Assembly: GCA_902805735.1 (NCBI GenBank) | Contig: CADCTW010000231.1 | Coordinates: forward strand, 1 to 33,150 | Reading direction: 5' to 3' | Length of the DNA stretch: 33,150 nt | Origin: an uncultured Gemmatimonadota bacterium | GTDB taxonomy: Bacteria; Gemmatimonadota; Gemmatimonadetes; Longimicrobiales; Longimicrobiaceae | Shown: positions 22,652-29,370 of the stretch, piece after piece | How the letters are laid out: every line of letters begins with the position of its first letter | Position numbering within the stretch: position 1 is the first letter of the stretch | The notes under the pieces: model-generated | Told to the model about the DNA's origin: nothing | The model's input: only the letters and a program-made list of their open reading frames with translations | Database searches by the model: none | Made by a program: the position numbers and the translations under genes

Positions 22652-22703
22652 CTTGACAATGTGACTTGACAACAACAGGATCTTGTCAAGCTAAGATGTC
22701 AAC
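22652..22703. promoter_or_regulatory. Four-half-site dyad, probable operator of the AlbA regulator
   Basis: The half-sites are CTTGACA (22652-22658), CTTGACAA (22665-22672), TTGTCAAG (22683-22690) and TGTCAA (22697-22702), with gaps of 6, 10 and 6 bp. All pairs are symmetric about the same centre, 22677.5. The only mismatch is the outermost base. It lies 18 bp before the GTG start of the regulator gene. TTGACA also equals a -35 consensus; with 17 bp the first copy faces CAGGAT, a weak -10. Confidence 0.65.
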
Positions 22704-22720
22704 CTCCTCCAATCCCGCAT

Positions 22721-24481
22721 GTGACACAACACGAGCTGCAGGAAATCCTGCAAAACCTGCAGCACTTCGGGGCCGAGGCTCCCGGAGTGGAAGCTAAGCG
22801 CGCCCGCGATGAGCTCCCACGACGCATATGGGAAACGCTCTCCGCATTCGCGAATACGCCCGGTGGCGGGGTCCTCCTGCTGGGCGTGGACGAGACTTCG
22901 CGATACAGCGTCACGGGAGTGTCGCAACCCGCGAAGCTACAGGCCGACCTCGCATCACTTTGCGCGGACCAGATGGACCCTCCGCTCCGTCCGCTGATCC
23001 AGTTGTGGGAGCGGGACGGACACACGATAGTGAGCGCCGAAGTGCCCGAGTTGCCACGAGAGCAGAAGCCCTGCTACTACCGGGGTGCGGGCCTGCCGAA
23101 CGGTGCCTTCATCCGTGTGGGCGACGGAGATCGCAAGTTGAACCCGTACGAAGTCCAGGCGCTCTTCGATTCCCGCGGACAGCCCCATTATGATGCCGAG
23201 CCTGTAGAAGGCAGCACCCTCGGAGACCTGGACCACGCCCTGATCGAACCGATGCTCCGGAGGTTCAGGGAACGTGACGGTGCACCTTACCGCGACTGGC
23301 CAGACGAACGAATCCTGCGCACACTCCGGGTCCTGGTGCCGGATGCGGGTGGGGAACTGGCGGCGTCGCTCATGGGGTGGCTCTGCTTTGCCCCGTACCC
23401 ACAGGAGCGGTTTCCGAACCTATGCGTCACCTTCGTTCGGTACCCCACCCCAGTGGCGGGGGAGCAGGGGCCGGCGGGGGAGCGTTTTCTCGACAACGTG
23501 AAGATCGAAGGCCCCCTGCCCCTGGTCGTGGTGGAGGCGATGCGTGCCATCAAGCGGAACATGCAGCGCCGCGGCATCGTCCAGGGATTGTTCCGGGAAG
23601 ACCTGTGGGAGTACCCTGAAACCGTGCTCCGCGAGGCGCTCGTGAACGCGCTCGGGCATCGGGATTATTCGCCCCAGGCCCGGGGCGCACAGGTCCAGGT
23701 GCAGATGTTTCCCGACCGCCTGGAGGTGCTGAGTCCGGGCGGATTGTTCGGCCCGATCCAACCCGATCAGCTCGGCGAGGTGGGAGTGCAGTCTTCACGC
23801 AATGCGCACCTGATGCGCGTCCTGGAGGAACTGCCGCCACCTCACGAACGCCGGCCCCTTTGCGAGAACCGGGGCACCGGTCTGGTCTCCGTGTTGGAAC
23901 AACTGCGTCGAGCGGGCATGTCCCCACCCCGCTTCGACATCACTCTGACACGTTTCCGGCTGACGCTTCCCAATCACACCCTGTACGACGAACGCACGCT
24001 CTACTGGCTCGAGGTACTCGGGCGGGCCATGCCTCTGTCGGAGTCCCAGAGGCAGGCACTCGCCCTGATCCGCCATACGGGCGCACTGGGCAATGCCGAC
24101 TACTGCCGGGTGACGGGGACGGACTCCCGGGTAGCGACGCGCGAGTTAGCTGACCTGGTGGATCGTGGGGTGCTGCAACGCGAGGGTGCCGGACGGTGGA
24201 CGATGTACTCGATCAGCACCACGCCGGGCATTGGACAGCGCAGGGGGGCGGCGCGCCTTCGTCCCGCGGCAATCGATCGCGGCGAAGACATCATGAACGT
24301 ACTCCTCGAGGCGGGAGTTCCACTCTCTGCACGCGAAATCGCCGCACGACTGGGCATCTCTCCTTCTGCAGTCCGCTACTGGCTGCCGCGGCTTCGCGAC
24401 GCGGAACTCGTCGTTGGAACCGAGGAAGATCCCAATTCACCGGTCATGCGCTACAGAGCCAAGTACGCCGGGCCGGGTTGA
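22721..24481 (+). CDS. AlbA-domain / GHKL ATP-binding regulator with winged helices
   Basis: The 586-residue protein starts at GTG 22721. The N-terminal Schlafen AlbA_2 domain has ESP-like opening (APGVEAKRARDELPRRIWETLSAFANTPGGGVLLLGVDE) and NGAFIRVGDGDRKLNPYEVQ. The middle GHKL/RecG-C-like ATP site has LREALVNALGHRDYS, FPDRLEVLSPGGLFGP and NRGTGLVSVLEQLR. The C-terminus has two winged-helix segments (near NADYCRVTGTDSRVATRELADLV and LSAREIAARLGISPSAVRYWLPRL). Members are putative DNA-binding regulators, some near defence genes. Sampled lines are 63-65% G+C, well below the neighbours, so recent transfer is likely. No Shine-Dalgarno is seen (CCTCCTCC is the wrong strand), so it may be leaderless. 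The dyad upstream suggests autoregulation. Confidence 0.85.
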   Translation: MTQHELQEILQNLQHFGAEAPGVEAKRARDELPRRIWETLSAFANTPGGGVLLLGVDETSRYSVTGVSQPAKLQADLASLCADQMDPPLRPLIQLWERDGHTIVSAEVPELPREQKPCYYRGAGLPNGAFIRVGDGDRKLNPYEVQALFDSRGQPHYDAEPVEGSTLGDLDHALIEPMLRRFRERDGAPYRDWPDERILRTLRVLVPDAGGELAASLMGWLCFAPYPQERFPNLCVTFVRYPTPVAGEQGPAGERFLDNVKIEGPLPLVVVEAMRAIKRNMQRRGIVQGLFREDLWEYPETVLREALVNALGHRDYSPQARGAQVQVQMFPDRLEVLSPGGLFGPIQPDQLGEVGVQSSRNAHLMRVLEELPPPHERRPLCENRGTGLVSVLEQLRRAGMSPPRFDITLTRFRLTLPNHTLYDERTLYWLEVLGRAMPLSESQRQALALIRHTGALGNADYCRVTGTDSRVATRELADLVDRGVLQREGAGRWTMYSISTTPGIGQRRGAARLRPAAIDRGEDIMNVLLEAGVPLSAREIAARLGISPSAVRYWLPRLRDAELVVGTEEDPNSPVMRYRAKYAGPG

Positions 24482-24881
24482 TTACCGGGCGAGTAGCCGG
24501 GTGGCGGACGGCCAGCATGGGCCGGGCTCTCGGGCGCGGACGGGGCGGCGCGATGAACCACGGCTGCCATCGAGCCCGAATTCGGCCGCACTGCTCGATC
24601 ATATCAGCGCGGCGGACGCACGCGGTACTTCCGCATATCGAGTACAATCTCGCTCCACAATCGTGAGCCGGGCGCTAGAGTCACTCCCCTGCACTGATTC
24701 GTATCGTCCGCCGACGCCGCGGTGCCGGCGGCCCACCGACTCCGGTTCTCCCGTATTCCGTATCATCCGCTGAACCCCGCTGCCTCCGGTGCCGGTGCAG
24801 ACCGGAGGAGGGGGCGCTCACGGCGACGAAGATGATCAGGGGTGGCCGGGAGCGGTTCGCTCCCGGCCGGGCCCGCCCGGC
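24482..24881. other. Gene-free stretch after the AlbA regulator
   Basis: About 400 bp lie between convergent genes, and the AT-richer part is around 24590-24770. Open frames show no family pattern. A strong hairpin occupies 24844-24868; otherwise nothing was identified. Confidence 0.5.
24844..24868 (-). terminator. Hairpin terminator of the two-domain hydrolase gene
   Basis: The perfect 10-bp stem GGCCGGGAGC / GCTCCCGGCC has a 5-base loop, starting 13 bases past the minus-strand stop. Pyrimidine-rich sequence follows on the minus strand, but there is no long T-run. Confidence 0.55.
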
Positions 24882-27011
24882 TCAGCGCGTGCGGTCGCTC
24901 GGGATGTTCATCAGCGAGCCTACGCGGTTGGTGATGATGCGGTCGCTGGCGTCCTGGAAGCGGGCGGCGTCAGGGGCCCCGCTGCCCAGGCCGGAGATCA
25001 GCCACACCCCCGCGGCGCTGGCCACGTCGACGATACCGTCCAGCAGGCGGTCGGCGAGGGAGGTGCGGGGTGGAATGGGGGGCGCGACGATGGGGATCGA
25101 CCGCCACACGCCTCCCGGAACTCCCGGATTGCGGATGCGGATCAGCACCTTGCCGTCGCTGGAGGGCGCCGTCAGCTCCAGCCAGATCGGGATCCACTTG
25201 ATGGGGCGCCAGGGAACCGTAGGAATGGGCTTGGGGATCTCGGATTCGGGCTCGGCGTTCGCGGGGTTCAGCGAGGCGGCCGAATTCAGGTCGACGGGGA
25301 CGGAAAAGAAATCCTTGGTGCCGAAGGAGACCGTGCACTGCCCGGTCGACTCGTCGTAGTTGCCGCAGCCGCCGGCGCCCTCGGGCAGGCCTTTGCTGGT
25401 GGACTGGGCGTACTGCCAGACCCGCGCAGCCGCGAAGCCGCACTCCTCCGGCGGCGGGATCTGCTCCACGGTGCACCCCTTCGAAGGCTTGCAGGCGAGG
25501 TTGTGCACCCAGTACGCCACGTCGCTGCGGCCCAGCGACGGCGCGACGAGCGGGCCGCAGTACACGCCCGGCCGATACTCGCTGGTCGCGACCTCGTTCA
25601 GCCACTCGTGGATGTACGTATTGAACTTCGCCAGGTTGGCCGTGTCGGTAGGGCCGAGCACCTTGGCGTCCAGGTTGGTGCCGTCCTCGATGTCCAGGAA
25701 GAGGATGGCCCCGTCCGGCAGGTCTTCTCCCGCGGCGATGCGGACCGCCTGCGCCCCGTGCAGGGTTCCTTGCCCGGGCTTCATCCGGCTCATGTCCTCG
25801 GTCGTGCGCGGGCTGGGGTTGTTTTCCGGGGCGAACTGGAGGCCGTAGTAGATGGGTATGGGCCTCCATCCCATGTCCGCGAGGGTCCGCCACCTCCCCT
25901 TCCAGCTCATCTCGGGCTTCCATCCGGGCTCCCGCGCGAAGGGGGCGTCCGCGGCGCGCGGGGGGAATCCCGGGATCTCGTCGCCCGGCGTCCCTTCCAG
26001 GTAATAGCCGTGGAACCGCAGCGGCGAGCCGGCCGCCCATGCCCGCATGACCGCGTCGCCCGGGTAGTACTGGGTGTCGAATCCCAGGTACGTGCGCGGC
26101 TTCCCCGCCTCGTACGCGGCCACCCCCGCTCCCAGCGCTCTTCCCAGCGCCTTCCTGCGGGTCACGCTGTCCCGGACCGCGCGGCTCGCCTCGACGTGGA
26201 GGAAGTGGAAGTGCGGGGAATCGGCCGCCAGGGCACCGGGCTGCGCGTTGGTGTAGTTGCCCTGCGTGTTCGTGGTGCCGAGCAGTTTGCCCGTGTTCGT
26301 GGACGAGAACCCCGCATCCTTGAGCCTGGGCCCCAGGTCCAGGACCAGCTTGGACGGGTCGGTGCGGCCGCGGGACAGGACCACCTCTTCCTTGATCTCC
26401 GGGTCGTCGAATCCGTGGACCTGTGCGACCCCGCCGCGCAGTTCCAGGGTGGCCGCGATGTGGGCCGCGTGGAAGACCGTGTTCTCCTGGTGGGCGACGT
26501 CCGCGAGCTCTCCGTCGATCGAGTACCGGTGCGCCCCCGCCACGAACAGGGCGCGCGCGTCGGCGCCGAAAAAGGTCTCCAGCCCCAGGATCTCGGTGTG
26601 CAGGTCCGCTACGGGGTGGGGAACCTCCACGACCACGGTGGACGCGCTCCGCGGGGCCACGACGTACATCCCCCACCCGTGGGCGCGCGTGCGGGTGGAG
26701 TCGCTGACGCAGCGCTCTTCCAGCACCATGTACGTGTGGGTGGTGCCCGGATCGCGGTACTGGCGGACCACGTAGTCGATGGGCGCCGCGACTCCCGGAG
26801 CGGTGTTGTACGAGTCGAGCCGTTTCCGGGCCTTGGCCGCGTCGCACGCGAGGAGCGCCCGGAGCACGCCGGCCATGGCGGTGAGCTGCGCGTCCGTCGG
26901 CACGCGGTACGGGACGAGCCCCGGCGGCCGCGGAGCGACGTGGTTGGCCACGAAGCGGGTCACGTGCCCGTAGATTCCGTCGCTTCCCAGTTCGGCGTAG
27001 TGATCGGACAT
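24882..27011 (-). CDS. Two-domain hydrolase: FGase/PGA-hydrolase-like domain plus DUF1906 (Rv2525c-like) domain
   Basis: The 709-residue protein starts at ATG 27011-27009 with GCAGGAAG upstream; longer readings cross a repeat. Residues about 75-285 resemble poly-gamma-glutamate hydrolase or N-formylglutamate amidohydrolase: VEVPHPVADLHTE, ARALFVAGAHRY, VFHAAHIAATLEL and FHFLHVEASRAVRD offer the His/Glu metal ligands. Residues about 305-540 fit DUF1906, a glycoside-hydrolase-like barrel: YLGFDTQYYPGDAVMRAW, MGWRPIPIYYGLQ, GAILFLDIEDG, YRPGVYCG, AYWVHNLA and ARVWQYAQ. A tail of about 170 residues has a Pro-rich KPIPTVPWRPIKWIPIW stretch. There is no signal peptide. A cell-wall or capsule target is plausible from each family; the pairing is unusual to me. 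Expression context is monocistronic. Confidence 0.7.
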   Translation of the reverse strand: MSDHYAELGSDGIYGHVTRFVANHVAPRPPGLVPYRVPTDAQLTAMAGVLRALLACDAAKARKRLDSYNTAPGVAAPIDYVVRQYRDPGTTHTYMVLEERCVSDSTRTRAHGWGMYVVAPRSASTVVVEVPHPVADLHTEILGLETFFGADARALFVAGAHRYSIDGELADVAHQENTVFHAAHIAATLELRGGVAQVHGFDDPEIKEEVVLSRGRTDPSKLVLDLGPRLKDAGFSSTNTGKLLGTTNTQGNYTNAQPGALAADSPHFHFLHVEASRAVRDSVTRRKALGRALGAGVAAYEAGKPRTYLGFDTQYYPGDAVMRAWAAGSPLRFHGYYLEGTPGDEIPGFPPRAADAPFAREPGWKPEMSWKGRWRTLADMGWRPIPIYYGLQFAPENNPSPRTTEDMSRMKPGQGTLHGAQAVRIAAGEDLPDGAILFLDIEDGTNLDAKVLGPTDTANLAKFNTYIHEWLNEVATSEYRPGVYCGPLVAPSLGRSDVAYWVHNLACKPSKGCTVEQIPPPEECGFAAARVWQYAQSTSKGLPEGAGGCGNYDESTGQCTVSFGTKDFFSVPVDLNSAASLNPANAEPESEIPKPIPTVPWRPIKWIPIWLELTAPSSDGKVLIRIRNPGVPGGVWRSIPIVAPPIPPRTSLADRLLDGIVDVASAAGVWLISGLGSGAPDAARFQDASDRIITNRVGSLMNIPSDRTR

Positions 27012-27240
27012 GGGGGCTTCCTGCGTGAGGGTGAGCCGACTTCCGCGGGCGGGCGTCGCGGCCCCGCGAGAGTGGCGTGCCGGCGACGTGCTCGCCGGGA
27101 TGCCCTCCCACGGGCACGTGGGATGCCCCCCACGCATTTCCGCGCAATTCCTTGCGAATTCGACTCCCGGCGGCTCCCGCCTCCCCCCATTTCGGGACGC
27201 GCGTGCCCCACGCAGGGACAATCGCGCCGCGGTCTTCGTT
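27012..27240. promoter_or_regulatory. Upstream region of the two-domain hydrolase, with a dyad
   Basis: TCCCACG (27106-27112) and CGTGGGA (27117-27123) form a perfect 7-bp dyad with a 4-base centre, flanked by GATGCCC/GGATGCC copies. It lies about 100 bp before the gene start. No clear -10/-35 pair was found. Confidence 0.3.
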
Positions 27241-27242
27241 GG

Positions 27243-27306
27243 CTCACACAGAGACACAGAGGCACAGAGACGAACTGATCTCTGTGCCTCTGTGTCTCTG
27301 TGTGAG
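27243..27306. repeat. CACAGAG-family repeat, complete hairpin (copy F)
   Basis: Two perfect 28-bp inverted arms (27243-27270 and 27279-27306) surround an 8-base loop, CGAACTGA. The right arm ends one base from the doxX stop. It probably ends doxX transcription in passing; no T-run is present. Confidence 0.85.
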
Positions 27307-27307
27307 A

Positions 27308-27712
27308 TCAACGCCGTCCTTCCAAGGCCAGGACGTCCTCGTCGCGCAACGCCCACAGCACCAGTACCGCCGCGAACACCACGGCCGACGGGTAGAAGAG
27401 GACGTTGCTCCCCTCCAGGTACCACCCCCACGGATCCACGACGGATCGCCACACGCCCAGCAGCGTGGTGCCCGTAATGGCGGCGACGGCCGGGTAGAGG
27501 AGTCGCCGCGCCACGCCGAGCGCCAGCAGCGCGCCCAGGGCGATCTGGACCGCGCCGTACACCGGCATCAGCGCGCGCCCGCCGAACAGCCCCGCATAGA
27601 AGCCCCGCGACACCGCCAGCCCGTGATCCGGGTCGACCAGCTTGTCCGTGCCCCAGATGAGGAGCAGGTACGCGATCGACAAACGGAGGAGAAGCAGCGC
27701 TCCCTTCTTCAT
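27308..27712 (-). CDS. DoxX-family membrane protein
   Basis: The 134-residue protein starts at ATG 27712-27710 with AAGGA at about 8-bp spacing. Four membrane segments are visible: LLLLRLSIAYLLLIWGTDKLVDPDHG, ALMPVYGAVQIALGALLALGVA, LLYPAVAAITGTTLLGV and VLFYPSAVVFAAVLVLWAL. The first helix with RLSIAYLLLIWGTDKL is the DoxX opening. Related proteins serve redox or quinone-linked functions in the membrane, but the exact role is unknown here. It is divergent from a CGNR regulator, a pairing that suggests control by that protein. The hairpin repeat directly follows its stop. Confidence 0.85.
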   Translation of the reverse strand: MKKGALLLLRLSIAYLLLIWGTDKLVDPDHGLAVSRGFYAGLFGGRALMPVYGAVQIALGALLALGVARRLLYPAVAAITGTTLLGVWRSVVDPWGWYLEGSNVLFYPSAVVFAAVLVLWALRDEDVLALEGRR

Positions 27713-27789
27713 GAGCCCGTCCTTGCGTGTGGAGTTCTCGCTTCAAGGGGTGCAGAGATCCACGTAGGCGAACTCGCCCCCGTAGAGAC

Positions 27790-27834
27790 TTGATCGAGGC
27801 CTGCGTAACCACTAATATCATTCTGGCAGGTTAC
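27790..27834 (+). promoter_or_regulatory. Promoter and operator of the CGNR regulator
   Basis: TTGATC (27790-27795), a 17-bp spacer and TAATAT (27813-27818) form a good sigma-70-type promoter. GTAACC (27805-27810) and GGTTAC (27829-27834) make an inverted pair that brackets the -10 box, the usual place for a repressor. The sequence lies between divergent doxX and the regulator gene, so one operator may control both. Confidence 0.6.
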
Positions 27835-27884
27835 AGAGTACGGCTGTGGATGCGACGTGTCAAGCAGATCAGAAAAGGACCAGG

Positions 27885-28502
27885 ATGTCTGGGATCGAAG
27901 CTCCGCCCTTCGCGTTTGTCGCCGGGTCGACGTGCCTGGACTTCGCGAACACGGCCACGCGCGACGAGGAGGCGATCGTTGGGGAGTCGCTGGCCCGCTT
28001 CGAGGACCTGATCTCGTGGGGCGTGAGCGCGCACATCCTCACCCCCGTGGATGCCGAGCGCACCCGCGCGGCCGCGCGCGAGCGGAGCCAGGACGCGTGC
28101 GCCGCGCTCGCGCGCGCGGTCGCCCTTCGCGAGGAGGTCTTCCGCACCTTCGCGGCGCTGGCCGAGCGCAGGCCCGTCGCCCCGCAGGGCGTGGCTGCGC
28201 TCGACCGGGCGCAGCGCGATGCGTTCGCGCATCGCGCGCTGGTCGCCGACGGGCACTGCTTTCGCTGGGAATGGGACGGCGGCGGGACGGCGTTCGACGG
28301 GGTGCTCTGGCGGGTAGCGGAGTCGGCGGCGGAGCTTCTCGCGGGAGGCCGCCTGGAGCGGGTGCGGCGCTGCGCGGGGGAGGAGTGCACGCGGCTCTTC
28401 CTGGACACCAGCCGCGGCGGGGGGCGGCGGTGGTGCGAGATGCGCCACTGCGGCAACGTCGCCAAAGTGCGGCGGTTCCGGACTCGCCACGGGGATCGCT
28501 GA
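27885..28502 (+). CDS. CGNR zinc-finger / ABATE-domain transcriptional regulator
   Basis: The 205-residue protein starts at ATG 27885 with AAGGA at 5-bp spacing; the longer ATG at 27846 has none. The N-terminal ABATE domain opens with FVAGSTCLDFANTATRDEE and AREDLISWG-like helices. The C-terminal CGNR zinc finger reads RRCAGEECTRLFLDTSRGGGRRWCEMRHCGNVAKVRRF, with four Cys (C-x4-C, C-x4-C) and the defining CGN. The family comprises stress-induced or repressor-type DNA-binding proteins. The divergent doxX gene and the dyad over its own promoter suggest it controls both. Targets and inducer are unknown. Confidence 0.88.
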   Translation: MSGIEAPPFAFVAGSTCLDFANTATRDEEAIVGESLARFEDLISWGVSAHILTPVDAERTRAAARERSQDACAALARAVALREEVFRTFAALAERRPVAPQGVAALDRAQRDAFAHRALVADGHCFRWEWDGGGTAFDGVLWRVAESAAELLAGGRLERVRRCAGEECTRLFLDTSRGGGRRWCEMRHCGNVAKVRRFRTRHGDR

Positions 28503-28823
28503 TTCCCGGACGACGCCGGTTTCGCGGCACTGCGCCGGCGGGAGGCTCCTCGCGCGCGATGGCGCTCTTTCCCGCGGCGCCGAGGGTGGTTCCGCGCCGC
28601 CGGCGAGGGGATGAATCCCGCGATCGGAGGTGGGTCCGCGCCGCCCGCGAGGGGATTCATCCCCCGGCGTTTCGGCGCCCGGCATTTCGTGAAGAAGGGG
28701 TGCGCCTCCCGCACCGATCGCTTTATTTTCGTCATCCTGAACGCGTTGTCGATTCCGAGGGGCTTCGTTCGACGCAGAGGTAGAAAGCGGTTCCGATCCA
28801 ACTACACAGACGAGGATACGACG
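28503..28823. other. Repeat-bearing spacer before the YCII gene
   Basis: No gene was supported in this 320-bp stretch. It holds the tandem repeat at 28585-28663 and then an AT-richer part (TTTATTTTCGTCATCCTGAA) with the look of a further dispersed element. The YCII promoter should lie near its end. Confidence 0.5.
28585..28663. repeat. Tandem pair of 35-bp repeats with GGATTCATCC-type ends
   Basis: Copies at 28585-28619 and 28629-28663 match at 31 of 35 positions (period 44). They share TCCGCGCCGCC and GCGAGGGGAT; one ends ATGAATCCC and the other ATTCATCCC. The GGATTCATC core also occurs in the gspK element arms, so a distant link is possible. Confidence 0.6.
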
Positions 28824-29240
28824 ATGCGAGTGATGGTCCTTGTGAAGGCGAGCGCCGATTCCGAGGCCGGGGTGATGCCGACGGAGGAGCTCCTGGCCGA
28901 GATGGGGAAGTTCAACGAGGAGCTGGTGAACGCGGGCGTGATGGTGTCGGGCGAGGGGCTGCACCCCAGCACCAGGGCCAAGCGCGTGCACTTCTCCGGC
29001 AGGGACCGCACGGTCACCGACGGGCCGTTCGCGGAGACCAAGGAGCTGGTCGCCGGGTTCTGGCTCTGGCAGGTGAAGTCGATGGACGAGGCGCTCGAAT
29101 GGGTGATGCGCAGCCCGTTCCAGGACGGCTCGGTGGAGATCCGGCCGGTGTTCGAGGCGGAGGACTTCGGGGAGGAGTTCACGCCTGAGCTGCGCGAGCA
29201 GGAAGAGCGGCTCCGGGAGCGGATCGCGGCGCAGCAGTAA
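28824..29240 (+). CDS. YCII/DGPF-domain protein
   Basis: The 138-residue protein starts at ATG 28824 with GAGGA 7-8 bp upstream. It shows the family core: MRVMVLVKASADSEAGVMPTEELLAEMGKFNEELVNAGVMV, GEGLHPSTRAKRV, VTDGPFAETKELVAGFWLWQVKSMDEALEWV. DGPFAETKE is the signature of this group. Proteins with this ferredoxin-like fold are often next to extracytoplasmic sigma factors of the ECF41/SigG type, but none lies here. The C-terminal tail is a charged helix (REQEERLRERIAAQ). The biochemical role is not established. The full hairpin repeat follows its stop within seven bases. Confidence 0.9.
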   Translation: MRVMVLVKASADSEAGVMPTEELLAEMGKFNEELVNAGVMVSGEGLHPSTRAKRVHFSGRDRTVTDGPFAETKELVAGFWLWQVKSMDEALEWVMRSPFQDGSVEIRPVFEAEDFGEEFTPELREQEERLRERIAAQQ

Positions 29241-29246
29241 AAAAGC

Positions 29247-29315
29247 GGCTCACACAGAGACACAGAGGCACAGAGGTGAACTTCATCTCTGTGCCTCTGT
29301 GTCTCTGTGTGAGCC
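29247..29315. repeat. CACAGAG-family repeat, complete hairpin (copy G)
   Basis: Perfect 29-bp arms at 29247-29275 and 29287-29315 surround an 11-base loop (GTGAACTTCAT). It begins six bases after the YCII stop. It shares both arms with copy F but not the loop. It may end YCII transcription. Confidence 0.85.
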
Positions 29316-29370
29316 CTGCTGTTAGTTTAAAGGGTTGGCCGTCTCAAACCCACGCGCCGCCCGAGCTGCC

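Noticed and set aside
22653-22681. TTGACA as a simple -35 box of the AlbA gene
   Set aside because: The hexamer is part of a symmetric set of half-sites and the facing -10 is weak; it may still double as a -35 but cannot be called on its own.
24789-27278. An 829-residue plus-strand frame
   Set aside because: It is an antisense shadow of the two-domain hydrolase gene, which has clear motifs on the minus strand.
9671-29315. CACAGAG repeats as a CRISPR array
   Set aside because: The copies are kilobases apart in both orientations, with no spacers and no cas genes.
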